Assembly (NCBI RefSeq): GCF_040515995.1
Contig: NZ_CP159485.1
Location: 1,550,001-1,614,000 of the forward strand
From: Proteinivorax hydrogeniformans
Lineage (GTDB): Bacteria; Bacillota; Proteinivoracia; Proteinivoracales; Proteinivoracaceae
Length of the DNA stretch: 64,000 bases
Reading direction: 5' to 3'
Position numbers and translations under genes: made by a program
Part shown: piece by piece, positions 24,739 through 33,120 of the stretch
Position numbering within the stretch: position 1 is the first letter of the stretch
Layout: every line of letters begins with the position of its first letter
Notes under the pieces: generated by a model
Told to the model about the DNA's origin: nothing
Databases searched by the model: none
Seen by the model: the letters and a program-made list of their open reading frames with translations, nothing else

Positions 24739-27456
24739 TTATTCAAGAAAGCTACTGTAATGGGGCTTTTTTACCAAGTACTTATACGCCACAACAAGCA
24801 TTTGAATTATATATGGTATAGCTACTACTCCAAAGATCATAACCCACTGTTGCATGGTTAAGGGAACAGTGCTGAATACTTTTTGAAGTGGAGTTACATA
24901 AATAACTGCTAGCATCAATAAAGTCGATAAGGAAACTGCCGCTATTAAGTAAAAATTACTAAAGATATTCATTTCAAATATTGTTTTGTTCTCAGACCTA
25001 CAATCAAAAACATGTACTAACTGAGTAACAATCAAACTAACAAAAGCCATTGTCCTTGCCACTTCTATATTTTGGTTAGATGTTCTATAGCCTATAATAA
25101 ACAAACTTAACGTAATAATACTAATTATGAGCCCTCTACTAAATATTTTAAAATCTAATCCATCACTAAAAACGCTCTGATTCTTTTTACGAGGCTTTCT
25201 TTTCATAATATCTTCTTCTGGCTTCTCTACTCCCAAAGCCAAAGCTGGGAATCCGTCTGTTACAAGGTTTATCCACAGTATTTGAATTGGTTTTAGCGGA
25301 AGTGGTAACCCCATTAACATTGCTAAAAACATTGTCATAATCTCACCGACATTGCATGATAACAAAAACCTAATAAACTTTCGTATGTTATCATAGATGT
25401 TTCTACCTTCTTCCACAGCTTCTACGATAGTTGCAAAATTATCATCACTTAGCACAAGTGATGCCGCTTCCTTCGTTACTTCAGTACCAGTTATCCCCAT
25501 TGCAATGCCAATATCTGCTGCTTTTATTGCGGGACCGTCATTGACTCCGTCACCGGTCATAGCCACGGTGTGGCCCTTTTCCTTTAAGGCCTTCACTATC
25601 TTTAGTTTATGCTCTGGAGAAACCCTTGCAAAAACATATACGTCATCGATAATATCCATTAACCGTGAAAGAGAGTATTCGCTTAATTCCGCTCCCGTTA
25701 CCACTCTTCCTCCTGGGGGTAAAATTTTAAGTTGCTTAGCTATGCTCACAGCAGTTGCTTTGTGATCGCCTGTTATCATAATGGTCCGGATTCCTGCACT
25801 TCTGCATTTAGCAACGGCAGAAAACACCTCTTTTCTAGGCGGATCAAATATAGCAGTCAAACCGACAAACGTCATGCCATCTTCCACATGTTTTTCATCA
25901 CTGCTTATTACATTACTTTTATAACTTATAGCCAAGGTCCTATACCCTTGGTTTGCTAAACGACTGATGGCGCTTTCTATTTCCCTTTGCCTTTCACTTG
26001 TTAAGGGCATTTCAATACCCGACATCAGAACTTTTTTACATTTTGACAGTATAATATCCGGAGCACCTTTGGTGTAGCCAGTTAATTTGTTTTTGTCCCT
26101 TACTACTACGGACATCATCTTTCTATCAGAGTCGAAGGGTAATTCTGATACCAGCTCTTTTCCTATAAGCTCTTCCTCTTTTGTTATGTCAGCCTTTTGA
26201 CAACAAACATTTAATGCTCCCTCAGTTGGGTCGCCTTGTATATCATAATTTTTAGAACCTAACTTTTTGGCTATCTTTATAACTTTGCTGTTGTTACAGA
26301 CAGATGCTATTTTTAATAGCTGTAATAAACTGCTTTTGCCATTTAGCTTATCAAGTATCGAATTTTTGTATAAAAACCTTCCTTTCGGAGTATATCCCTC
26401 GCCTGTTACATCTATGTACTTTCCATCAACATATATTTTTTCCACTGTCATTTTATTCTGTGTTAAAGTGCCTGTTTTATCTGAGCATATAACGGTAGCA
26501 CACCCTAAGGTTTCGACAGCGGGTAGTTTTCTAACAATAGCCCTTCTTTTTAGCATTCTCTGAACTCCCAATGCTAAGCATATTGTAACGATTGCTGGCA
26601 TCCCCTCTGGTATAGCGGCAACTGCTAAGCTTACCCCCGCCAAAAACATCTTATATATATTTTCTCCTCTATATATTCCTAGTAGGACAACAAGAAAACT
26701 AACTAACAAACATATTGACACAAGAACTTTGCCTAACTGGTTAAGTCTGACTTGAAGTGGGGTTGGTTCGTTACCTTCACTGTCAATCATATGAGCTATT
26801 TGCCCCATGGCCGTTTTCATTCCAGTTGCAAAAACCATCCCCCTCGCCTTACCTTTTGTAACAGAAGTTCCCATAAAACCACAGTTTACAGCGTCTGAAA
26901 TCACTGCACTTTTAACCTTTTTCTGGTGTTTTTTTAAAACTGGAACTGACTCTCCAGTAAGAGCTGATTCATCAATTTCTAAGTTCTGAGAGTCAATTAA
27001 TCGAATATCAGCAGGTACTTTGTCACCTCCAGACAACAAAACTATATCACCAACAACTATGTCTGAACTGTCAATCTTTTGCTCTTTACCCCCTCTTATC
27101 ACTGTAGCTTTAGGAGAGGTCATCTTTGCTAAAGCTTGAAGGGATTTTTCCGCTTTGAACTCTTGAAAAAAACCTAAAACTGCATTTAACACAATAATAA
27201 TTATGATTGTTATGCTGTCATAATACTCTCCTAATAAACCTGAGATTAAGGTGGCAAATATTAAAACTATAACCATTGCATCCTTAAACTGATCTATAAA
27301 TAGACCTATAGGACTTACACTTTTCTGCTGCTTAATTTCATTTTTGCCATCTTTGTTCAACCTTTGTTGAGCTGTGGACTCCTTCAGTCCACTATCAAAG
27401 TTCGTGGCTAATCGCTTTTCTAGTTGTGTTAAATCAAGATTTGTGATGTTATCCAA
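24739..27456 (-). CDS. Calcium-transporting P-type ATPase (P2A, YloB-like)
   Basis: Cation pump with about ten membrane spans. In about 905 residues it shows the actuator motif ALTGESVPV (about 167), the M4 metal site VAAIPEGMPAIV (about 280), the phosphorylation site CSDKTGTLTQNKMTV (about 325), KGAPD, and the hinge MTGDGVNDGPAIKAADIGIAMG (split, about 636-656). The PEGMP and later NxxTD (LWINLVTDGFPALALG) signatures are those of Ca pumps. It corresponds to yloB. The start is probably the TTG at 27456, 7 bases after GGAGG; a GTG at 27462 almost touches that site. Confidence 0.93.
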   Translation of the reverse strand: MDNITNLDLTQLEKRLATNFDSGLKESTAQQRLNKDGKNEIKQQKSVSPIGLFIDQFKDAMVIVLIFATLISGLLGEYYDSITIIIIIVLNAVLGFFQEFKAEKSLQALAKMTSPKATVIRGGKEQKIDSSDIVVGDIVLLSGGDKVPADIRLIDSQNLEIDESALTGESVPVLKKHQKKVKSAVISDAVNCGFMGTSVTKGKARGMVFATGMKTAMGQIAHMIDSEGNEPTPLQVRLNQLGKVLVSICLLVSFLVVLLGIYRGENIYKMFLAGVSLAVAAIPEGMPAIVTICLALGVQRMLKRRAIVRKLPAVETLGCATVICSDKTGTLTQNKMTVEKIYVDGKYIDVTGEGYTPKGRFLYKNSILDKLNGKSSLLQLLKIASVCNNSKVIKIAKKLGSKNYDIQGDPTEGALNVCCQKADITKEEELIGKELVSELPFDSDRKMMSVVVRDKNKLTGYTKGAPDIILSKCKKVLMSGIEMPLTSERQREIESAISRLANQGYRTLAISYKSNVISSDEKHVEDGMTFVGLTAIFDPPRKEVFSAVAKCRSAGIRTIMITGDHKATAVSIAKQLKILPPGGRVVTGAELSEYSLSRLMDIIDDVYVFARVSPEHKLKIVKALKEKGHTVAMTGDGVNDGPAIKAADIGIAMGITGTEVTKEAASLVLSDDNFATIVEAVEEGRNIYDNIRKFIRFLLSCNVGEIMTMFLAMLMGLPLPLKPIQILWINLVTDGFPALALGVEKPEEDIMKRKPRKKNQSVFSDGLDFKIFSRGLIISIITLSLFIIGYRTSNQNIEVARTMAFVSLIVTQLVHVFDCRSENKTIFEMNIFSNFYLIAAVSLSTLLMLAVIYVTPLQKVFSTVPLTMQQWVMIFGVVAIPYIIQMLVVAYKYLVKKPHYSSFLE

Positions 27457-27494
27457 GTTCACACCTCCAACAGACCATTTATTTACAAGCTCAT

Positions 27495-27518
27495 ATAAAT
27501 TTTTATGTAAAAATTTAT
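27495..27518. repeat. AT-rich palindrome between the ATPase gene and rqcH
   Basis: ATAAATTTTTA and TAAAAATTTAT are perfect 11-base arms around TG. It sits in the divergent intergenic space, about 40 bases before the ATPase start and 20 bases before the rqcH -35, so it could be an operator; no T-run or known regulator site identifies it. Confidence 0.6.
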
Positions 27519-27537
27519 AAAAAATTCCCCTTATGTT

Positions 27538-27566
27538 TTGACTGCTATTAATGGATAAGCTAAACT
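27538..27566 (+). promoter_or_regulatory. Candidate sigma-A promoter for rqcH
   Basis: TTGACT and TAAACT are separated by 17 bases; AAAGGAGG (27573-27580) and the ATG follow. The leader would be very short. Confidence 0.55.
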
Positions 27567-27587
27567 AAGATAAAAGGAGGACTTAAT

Positions 27588-29318
27588 ATGTTTGATGTTT
27601 TATGTACACACACTCTTGTAAAAGAGTATAATGAGATATTAGAAAATGCTAGAATTGATAAAGTAACCCAACCTAAAAAAAATATGATTATAATAACAGT
27701 ACGGAAGCCAGGAAAAAACCACAGTATAATCTTAGATGCGTCCCCTGAATCTTGCCATACAAGAATATCCAACCAAACTTTTAAAAACCCCATAACCCCA
27801 CCAAATTTTTGTATGCTTCTGAGAAAGTATCTCAGTTCAGCTAGAATAGCTTCCATTAGTGCTGTTAACAATGAAAGGATTATAAATTTTGATATCGAAG
27901 GAAGACATCCTGATGGGGATTTGGGTAGTTGGACCCTTTCATTTGAAGTTATGGGGAAACATAGCAACCTAATATTTTATGATAATAAAACTAAAATAAT
28001 TTTGGGCTCACTAAAGACCATAAGTTCTACCCATAGGGAGATCAAGGCTAACGCCACATACACTCTTCCCCCAGCTCAGAATAAAATTGATATAAAAGAT
28101 AGTAAGCTTTCTGACTTAAAGCTGTTAGCTGTAAGCTATGACAGTTACTTATTGGATAAATTCCTTTTTGAGAACATCCATATGGTTAGCCCACAATTAG
28201 CTAAAGAAATAGTCTTTAGGGTATTTAATAGAAACAACATATATGTAAAGGAGCTAACTGACTCTAACTTAAACGATATCTATTGCTTGTTACAGGAGCT
28301 TTTATATAACACCCCTTACGATCCTATGGTTTTTTATAAAAATGGCGAATTAGTTGATTTCTACCCTTTTAAACTAGAGTGTTTAAATTTAAAAGAAACT
28401 GAAACCTCATCTTTAAATGAAGCTATTGACTTGTTTTATTCTTATAAAAGTAAGCAGCAAGCCAGAAAAGACATTTACTCAACATTAGTCAAAAGTGTAG
28501 ATAACTACCTAAAGAAGCTAGTGAAGAAGCTAAAAGGTCTTAAAAAGGATCTTAAGAAAAATGAAAAAAGCCTTAAGTATAAATTGTACGGAGAACTTTT
28601 AACAGCTAATATGTATAATATGAAAAAGGGAGAAAACTCTACAAAAGTATATAATTATTATGAAGACGAATATATAGAAATACCGCTTAAAGCTAGTTTA
28701 ACTCCTAACGAGAACAGCCAAAGATATTTCAAAAAATATTCCAAGGCTAAACGGGGCATCGAAGTAATTAAAGCTAATATTCTAAAGTGTGAAAACGAGT
28801 TAGACTATCTAAACTCTGTGCGGTACAGCTTAGATATCTCAGAGTTAGATGAACTAATCGAAATAAAAGAGGAGTTAATACGAATAGGCTATTTAAAAGA
28901 GGTTCGTAAAAAAGACAATGGCAAAAAAAGAGAGGAATCTAACAGCAAACCTATGAAGTTTGTGTCCTCTGACAATATCACTATTTATGTGGGGAAAAAC
29001 AATAAACAAAATGATTTTGTTACGCTCCGGTTGGCTAACCCAAATGATTTATGGTTTCATACCAAGAGTTTAGCTGGTAGTCATGTGGTTGTTAGAAATG
29101 AGGCAAAAATCCCTGCTGAAACAATAAGCGAAGCGGCAATGCTTTCGGCATATTTTAGTAAGGGTCGACATTCAGGTAATGTTGAGGTCGATTATACAGA
29201 AATAAAAAACGTCAAAAAGCCCAAAGGTGCAAAACCGGGTATGGTAATTTATGATAACTACACAACATTATTTGTAACTCCAGATGAAAATGTTGTTAAA
29301 AAGCTTCGTAGTAAATAA
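27588..29318 (+). CDS. rqcH: Ribosome quality control protein RqcH (NFACT family, Rqc2 homologue)
   Basis: RqcH binds stalled 50S subunits and recruits Ala-tRNA to add C-terminal alanine tails that mark proteins for decay. The 576 residues hold the NFACT-N domain (MFDVLCTHTLVKEYNE onward, with ILDASPESCHTRIS), a helix-rich coiled-coil middle (about 285-420) and the NFACT-R domain with DLWFHTKSLAGSHVVVRN (about 484). Older annotations call it fibronectin-binding protein. It is divergent from the Ca-ATPase gene, the yloA-yloB neighbourhood of Bacillus. Confidence 0.94.
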   Translation: MFDVLCTHTLVKEYNEILENARIDKVTQPKKNMIIITVRKPGKNHSIILDASPESCHTRISNQTFKNPITPPNFCMLLRKYLSSARIASISAVNNERIINFDIEGRHPDGDLGSWTLSFEVMGKHSNLIFYDNKTKIILGSLKTISSTHREIKANATYTLPPAQNKIDIKDSKLSDLKLLAVSYDSYLLDKFLFENIHMVSPQLAKEIVFRVFNRNNIYVKELTDSNLNDIYCLLQELLYNTPYDPMVFYKNGELVDFYPFKLECLNLKETETSSLNEAIDLFYSYKSKQQARKDIYSTLVKSVDNYLKKLVKKLKGLKKDLKKNEKSLKYKLYGELLTANMYNMKKGENSTKVYNYYEDEYIEIPLKASLTPNENSQRYFKKYSKAKRGIEVIKANILKCENELDYLNSVRYSLDISELDELIEIKEELIRIGYLKEVRKKDNGKKREESNSKPMKFVSSDNITIYVGKNNKQNDFVTLRLANPNDLWFHTKSLAGSHVVVRNEAKIPAETISEAAMLSAYFSKGRHSGNVEVDYTEIKNVKKPKGAKPGMVIYDNYTTLFVTPDENVVKKLRSK

Positions 29319-29373
29319 TAAAAGGGGCCGTCTCAAGCAGGATAAATTCCTTTAAGAGACAGCCCCTTTTTTT
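29318..29373 (+). terminator. Terminator between rqcH and uraA
   Basis: AAAGGGGCCGTCTC and GAGACAGCCCCTTTT form a strong stem followed by a T-run. Because both strands end in T-rich sequence it can also end the convergent uraA transcript. Confidence 0.85.
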
Positions 29374-29375
29374 AT

Positions 29376-30602
29376 TTAATTAAAGTTTGGCAAAGTAGCG
29401 TTTAGCACTATTCCTACTAGAGCAGCTAGCCCCATGCCTTCAAACTGCCAAATACTGATGCCGCTAATCCCAATTATCAGGATAGTTGAAACTATTACAA
29501 GGTTTCTGGTGTTACCTAGATCCACCTTATTTTCCACTAAGGTTCTGATTCCTATCGAGGCGATCATACCAAATAGCAGTATAACAATTCCACCCATAAC
29601 CGCTTCAGGTATTGTTCCTAAAAGGGCTACAAACTTAGGGTTAACACTGAGAATAATGACAAGAACTGCTGCTAGCTGTATTACTCTTGAGTCTTTAACT
29701 TTTGTTATTGCTAAAACTCCAATGTTTTCGCCATAAGTAGTGTTAGGTGGTCCCCCTAAAAATGACGCAACTAACGTTGCAACACCATCACCAGCCAAAG
29801 TTCTTGACAAACCAGGCTTCTTCATTAAGTCTTTATCGATAGTTCGCCCTATTGCTAAAATATCTCCTAAGTGCTCCACTAGTGTAACTAGCACGAAAGG
29901 TATCATATACAGCATTGCATTTATTTCAAATTTAGGCGCGGTAAAGTTAGGTAGAGCTGGAACCCAGCTGCTGTTAAACACTTCTGTGAAATCTATTATT
30001 GTTGCAGAAGGTAGCAATGTCATCCCAAACAACTCTAATGGTGCCACCCATTGATATCCTAGCGCAAATAGATATCCACCAATGATTGCTAAAAGTAAGG
30101 GAATTACTCGTAAAAACCCTTTGCCAAAAGCAGTTAGTGAAATTGCTAATATCAAAGTAAAAACTGCAGTTGGAGTATGGGTTGAGGACATATCCTTTGC
30201 GACAGGAGCTAGTGACAAGCCGATTGTCATTATAACAGGCCCTACTACTACAGGTGGTAACACTTTTTTCAAAAAATCGGTGCCAACACGCTTTATTATG
30301 GTGGAAACGATTAGATAAATAACACCTGCTACTGCCGCTCCCCCCAGTGCCACAGAAGGTGAATAGTTAGTGGATAATTGCTGGATTGGATAAATAAAAG
30401 CAAAGGATGATCCAAGATAAGCGGGAACTTGTCCCTTAGTTATAAAGTGAAATAATAGCGTGCCAATAGCTGAGGTGAAAAGGGCAACCCCCATGTCTAA
30501 GCCAGTCAAAGCAGGAACTAATATTGTTGCCCCAAACATAGCAAAGATATGCTGGATGGATAGAGGTAGCATTTTACCTACTGATAATGTTTGATTTTTC
30601 AT
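29376..30602 (-). CDS. uraA: Uracil permease (NCS2 family)
   Basis: A 408-residue uracil:proton symporter with about 14 membrane spans. NCS2/UraA hallmarks are the start QHIFAMFGATILVP, the substrate region FVLVTLVEHLGDILAIG (about 234, with the key Glu-His) and GDGVATLVASFLGGPPNTTYGENIGV (split over 265-290). The leader carries a promoter, a PyrR-type hairpin and an attenuator, which supports a pyrimidine substrate and control by uridine nucleotides. No other pyr gene is in the window. Confidence 0.93.
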   Translation of the reverse strand: MKNQTLSVGKMLPLSIQHIFAMFGATILVPALTGLDMGVALFTSAIGTLLFHFITKGQVPAYLGSSFAFIYPIQQLSTNYSPSVALGGAAVAGVIYLIVSTIIKRVGTDFLKKVLPPVVVGPVIMTIGLSLAPVAKDMSSTHTPTAVFTLILAISLTAFGKGFLRVIPLLLAIIGGYLFALGYQWVAPLELFGMTLLPSATIIDFTEVFNSSWVPALPNFTAPKFEINAMLYMIPFVLVTLVEHLGDILAIGRTIDKDLMKKPGLSRTLAGDGVATLVASFLGGPPNTTYGENIGVLAITKVKDSRVIQLAAVLVIILSVNPKFVALLGTIPEAVMGGIVILLFGMIASIGIRTLVENKVDLGNTRNLVIVSTILIIGISGISIWQFEGMGLAALVGIVLNATLPNFN

Positions 30603-30701
30603 TTTTTCTCCTCCTAATTTTTGTATTAGCCCTTAAGATAAGTTTGGAGGATTCTCCTCCTTTTCTGAGCTCGCTGTCTCAGTTTAAAGAAGTAACCAAA
30701 C

Positions 30702-30748
30702 AAAAAAACTTCTTGCCTTTTTTGCGCATGCAAAATTAGCAAGAAGTT
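30702..30748 (-). terminator. Attenuator terminator in the uraA leader
   Basis: On the minus strand AACTTCTTGC pairs with GCAAGAAGTT around a 26-base interior, followed by TTTTTTT. It lies between the PyrR-type hairpin and uraA, the layout of pyr attenuators. Confidence 0.8.
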
Positions 30749-30773
30749 ATAACCATAGTATTAGGTTACTCCT

Positions 30774-30794
30774 TACTAATCTCTCGGATTAGTT
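30774..30794 (-). promoter_or_regulatory. PyrR-binding hairpin (anti-antiterminator) in the uraA leader
   Basis: The minus strand has ACTAATCCGAGAGATTAGT: a 6-bp stem with a CCGAGAG loop, close to the known PyrR-binding loop with its UCC-GAGAG core. The exact loop is one base shorter than the Bacillus consensus, so PyrR binding is likely but not certain. Confidence 0.6.
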
Positions 30795-30810
30795 TAAAGG
30801 CTTCTAATAG

Positions 30811-30839
30811 ATAATAACATAAGCTCTACCCTATGGCAA
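30811..30839 (-). promoter_or_regulatory. Sigma-A promoter for uraA
   Basis: TTGCCA and TATTAT are 17 bases apart on the minus strand with a TG before the -10 (extended -10). The -35 lies inside the last codons of rluD; transcription would start just upstream of the PyrR hairpin. Confidence 0.65.
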
Positions 30840-31743
30840 CAAGTTTTTTTATAGTTGCTTCAAACTGTAAAGGCAACTCACTATTAAACTCCATCCATTG
30901 TTTCGATGTTGGATGGTATATTCCTAACCTTTTGGCATGCAACAACTGCCCGGGCAGATTAATTTTTTGTCTTTTATAGCCATAAGTTAAATCTCCCACA
31001 ATTGGATGGTTAATATGTTTTAAGTGGACTCTTATCTGATGAGTTCTTCCTGTTATTAAATCTAACTCAACTAGTGTATTCTCTTTATATCTCTTTATCA
31101 CTTTATATTTTGTCTTAGCATCCCTACTACTAGAGTTTTGTATAACAGCCATCTGTTTCCTATCCTTTGGATTGCGTCCAATTGGCGCGTTTATAGTACC
31201 ACTATCTTCTTTTATGACACCTTCCACCAGAGCCCAGTATACTTTCTTAGTCTCACGATTTGCCATCTGCTGCGATAGACTTTCATGAGCGGCATCATTT
31301 TTTGCCACCACCAATAGACCTGAAGTATCTTTGTCAAGCCTATGAACTATGCCAGGTCTTTTAATTCCACCAATTGAAGATAAATCAGTTAAATGATAAA
31401 GAAGAGCATTAACTAAAGTGCCGCTATAGTGTCCCGGAGCCGGGTGAACAACTATGCCCTGGGGCTTGTTTAACACACAAATATCGCTATCTTGATACAC
31501 GACATTTATGGGTATATCTTCAGCATTAACATTGGGTTCTTTTGGCTGAGGGATCAAAAGAGATATGGTTTGCCCTTTTTGTAATTTAATGTTAGCTTTA
31601 GACAGACGCTGGCCCTCTACAATTGCATTGCCATCTTTTATTAGTTTTTGAATTTTAGACCTAGATAGTCCTGTCTCTTCAGCTAAAAAAACATCCACTC
31701 TCGTATTATTCTCTTGACAGGTTAAGACTTTTTCTTCTTGCAA
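30826..31743 (-). CDS. RluD-family 23S rRNA pseudouridine synthase
   Basis: A 305-residue RluA/RluD-type pseudouridine synthase. An N-terminal S4 domain (GLSRSKIQKLIKDGNAIV, about 25) precedes the catalytic domain with the Asp in GIVHRLDKDTSGLLVVAK (about 133) and the GRTHQIRVHL motif (about 228). The start is probably TTG at 31743, with GGGAGGG 8 bases upstream. It follows lspA by 4 bases; the lspA-rluD pair is widespread in Bacillota (ylyA-lspA-ylyB in Bacillus). The exact target uridine is not determined. Confidence 0.93.
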   Translation of the reverse strand: MQEEKVLTCQENNTRVDVFLAEETGLSRSKIQKLIKDGNAIVEGQRLSKANIKLQKGQTISLLIPQPKEPNVNAEDIPINVVYQDSDICVLNKPQGIVVHPAPGHYSGTLVNALLYHLTDLSSIGGIKRPGIVHRLDKDTSGLLVVAKNDAAHESLSQQMANRETKKVYWALVEGVIKEDSGTINAPIGRNPKDRKQMAVIQNSSSRDAKTKYKVIKRYKENTLVELDLITGRTHQIRVHLKHINHPIVGDLTYGYKRQKINLPGQLLHAKRLGIYHPTSKQWMEFNSELPLQFEATIKKLVAIG

Positions 31744-31747
31744 GAAT

Positions 31748-32209
31748 TTAACCCTCCCCTGTTTTTTCTTGTATCATATCAAAAACTAAAACATCTAGTG
31801 CAAAAAGTGCTACACCGACAACTATAGCTATATCAGCCACGTTAAATATCGGCGACCAAATTTTAAAGTCAATAAAATCTATAACTTCACCTAAGTAAAT
31901 TCTATCAATTAAGTTCCCTAATGCTCCTCCTATTTGTAAAGAGAAAGCAAGCTTTAGAACCCATTTTTCACTGGGAAGCTTATATATATAATAACTTAAC
32001 ACAACAGTTACTAAAATCGTAACCACAATAAAAAATAACCTTTGGTGTGGTAATATTCCAAAAGCTGCCCCTGGATTTGTCCAAAGTGTAATATGTAAAA
32101 AGTTTTCGATTAAAGGAATGCTTTCACTTATGTCCATTAAGTTGTATGCCAAAAGCTTACTTATTTGATCTAAAGCTATGATGATTATTATGATAACAGG
32201 ATAAAGCAC
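31748..32209 (-). CDS. lspA: Lipoprotein signal peptidase II
   Basis: LspA cleaves the signal peptide of diacylglyceryl prolipoproteins. The 153 residues have four membrane spans and the catalytic aspartates in GALGNLIDRIYLGEVIDFID (about 105-124) and FNVADIAI (about 132). The start is GTG at 32209 with AGGGAGAG 6 bases upstream. Lgt, the preceding enzyme of lipoprotein maturation, is also in this window but 30 kb away. Confidence 0.95.
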   Translation of the reverse strand: MLYPVIIIIIIALDQISKLLAYNLMDISESIPLIENFLHITLWTNPGAAFGILPHQRLFFIVVTILVTVVLSYYIYKLPSEKWVLKLAFSLQIGGALGNLIDRIYLGEVIDFIDFKIWSPIFNVADIAIVVGVALFALDVLVFDMIQEKTGEG

Positions 32210-32248
32210 TAGTATCTCTCCCTTGACTTAGAAGTATGTAACAAATCA

Positions 32249-32277
32249 ATTTTAGCAGATACTTTAAAAATTGTCTA
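32249..32277 (-). promoter_or_regulatory. Sigma-A promoter for lspA-rluD
   Basis: TAGACA and TAAAAT are 17 bases apart on the minus strand, about 40 bases before the lspA start, and each differs from consensus at one position. Confidence 0.6.
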
Positions 32278-32285
32278 TATAATTA

Positions 32286-32310
32286 AATTAAGTCACCTGT
32301 AACGGTGACT
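32286..32310 (-). terminator. Possible terminator after the DksA/TraR-type gene
   Basis: AGTCACC and GGTGACT form a 7-bp stem on the minus strand followed by TTAATTTAATT. The T-run is broken, so termination may be partial. Confidence 0.4.
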
Positions 32311-32686
32311 AATACTGAGAGGAATCCAAGTGCTTTTGTGAACTTGCTTTACCACATTGAGCGCATATTGTAGTGTACGGAATTGCTTCTAAACGCTGAT
32401 TTTCTATTTCACTTCCGCAGCTATCGCATAAGCCATATTGGTCAGAATCGATTTTTTTAAGTGCATCGTCTATTTTTTTTATTTCTGCATCACTATTATC
32501 TTTAAGTGCTAAGTCTTTCTCCTTTTCATATAGTTCGCTTGCCAACTCCCCTGGATGATTATCGTAAGTAGATAAATCTTGAGTTTGATCTCTAAGAGAG
32601 CCATTTTCCTGTAGATAACTTCTTTCTAACTCCTTTTTCATTTTTAAAAGTTTTTCCTTTAGATGTTTCTTCTCTTGTTCTTTCAT
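32309..32686 (-). CDS. TraR/DksA-type zinc finger protein (YteA-like)
   Basis: A 125-residue protein with a long N-terminal coiled-coil (KEQEKKHLKEKLLKMKKEL), the acidic DNHPGELASELYEKEKDLAL segment of the YteA/YocK group (about 42-61), and a four-cysteine zinc finger (CDSCGSEI at about 93, CAQCG at about 112). DksA-fold proteins act in the RNA polymerase secondary channel; whether this one does so is inferred. In Bacillus the homologue ylyA lies next to lspA, as here. Confidence 0.88.
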   Translation of the reverse strand: MKEQEKKHLKEKLLKMKKELERSYLQENGSLRDQTQDLSTYDNHPGELASELYEKEKDLALKDNSDAEIKKIDDALKKIDSDQYGLCDSCGSEIENQRLEAIPYTTICAQCGKASSQKHLDSSQY

Positions 32687-32695
32687 ATTTTCCTC

Positions 32696-32983
32696 CTACA
32701 TATTTTTTTGTACTAGTTTAACTATTTCAGCGATAAAATCTCCAATTACCGGTAAGTTTAATAGCATAACTCTTTGTAAGAAATAGACCACCATTGCACC
32801 TAGTATCGTAAATCCCACAGCTATACCAAAGCCTCTAGCTAGTCCAGCTAAGAAATTTACCATTAAGTATCTTTTGGGATTATTCAATATGCTGATATAT
32901 TCTGCTATGTTATATTTTTCCATTTGGTGGGAGATTTCTTCACCTTTTTGTAAAAGTTTCTTCTGTAGCTGCAACTTTTTCAT
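32696..32983 (-). CDS. DUF5665 family membrane protein
   Basis: A 95-residue protein with a basic, helical N-terminus (LQLQKKLLQKGEEISHQ), a conserved YNIAEYISILNNPKRYLMVN stretch (about 24-43) and one or two hydrophobic segments (about 50-70). The family is common in Clostridia next to DksA-type and lspA genes and has no known function. It ends 9 bases before the TraR/DksA-type gene, so the two are probably co-transcribed. Confidence 0.8.
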   Translation of the reverse strand: MKKLQLQKKLLQKGEEISHQMEKYNIAEYISILNNPKRYLMVNFLAGLARGFGIAVGFTILGAMVVYFLQRVMLLNLPVIGDFIAEIVKLVQKNM

Positions 32984-33049
32984 GTAAAGATCACCACCTT
33001 AATTCTATTATTTTATGATATAGCAATTTATATACTAAAGTTTAAATAT

Positions 33050-33097
33050 AAAAAATAAGGCTGTCTCAATCAGGCATATTTTGCCCACGAGACAACC
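33050..33097 (-). terminator. aroA terminator
   Basis: On the minus strand GGTTGTCTC and GAGACAGCC close a stem with an inner GGCA/TGCC pairing; TTATTTTTTAT follows. It is 25 bases after the aroA stop and shares its GTCTC/GAGAC core with the terminator at 29318-29373. Confidence 0.8.
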
Positions 33098-33120
33098 TCA
33101 CATAACTAAAATCCTTTATG

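Noticed and set aside
27560-27967. 135-codon minus-strand frame opposite the start of rqcH
   Set aside because: rqcH is clearly real on the plus strand with RBS and domain motifs; the antisense product resembles no protein.
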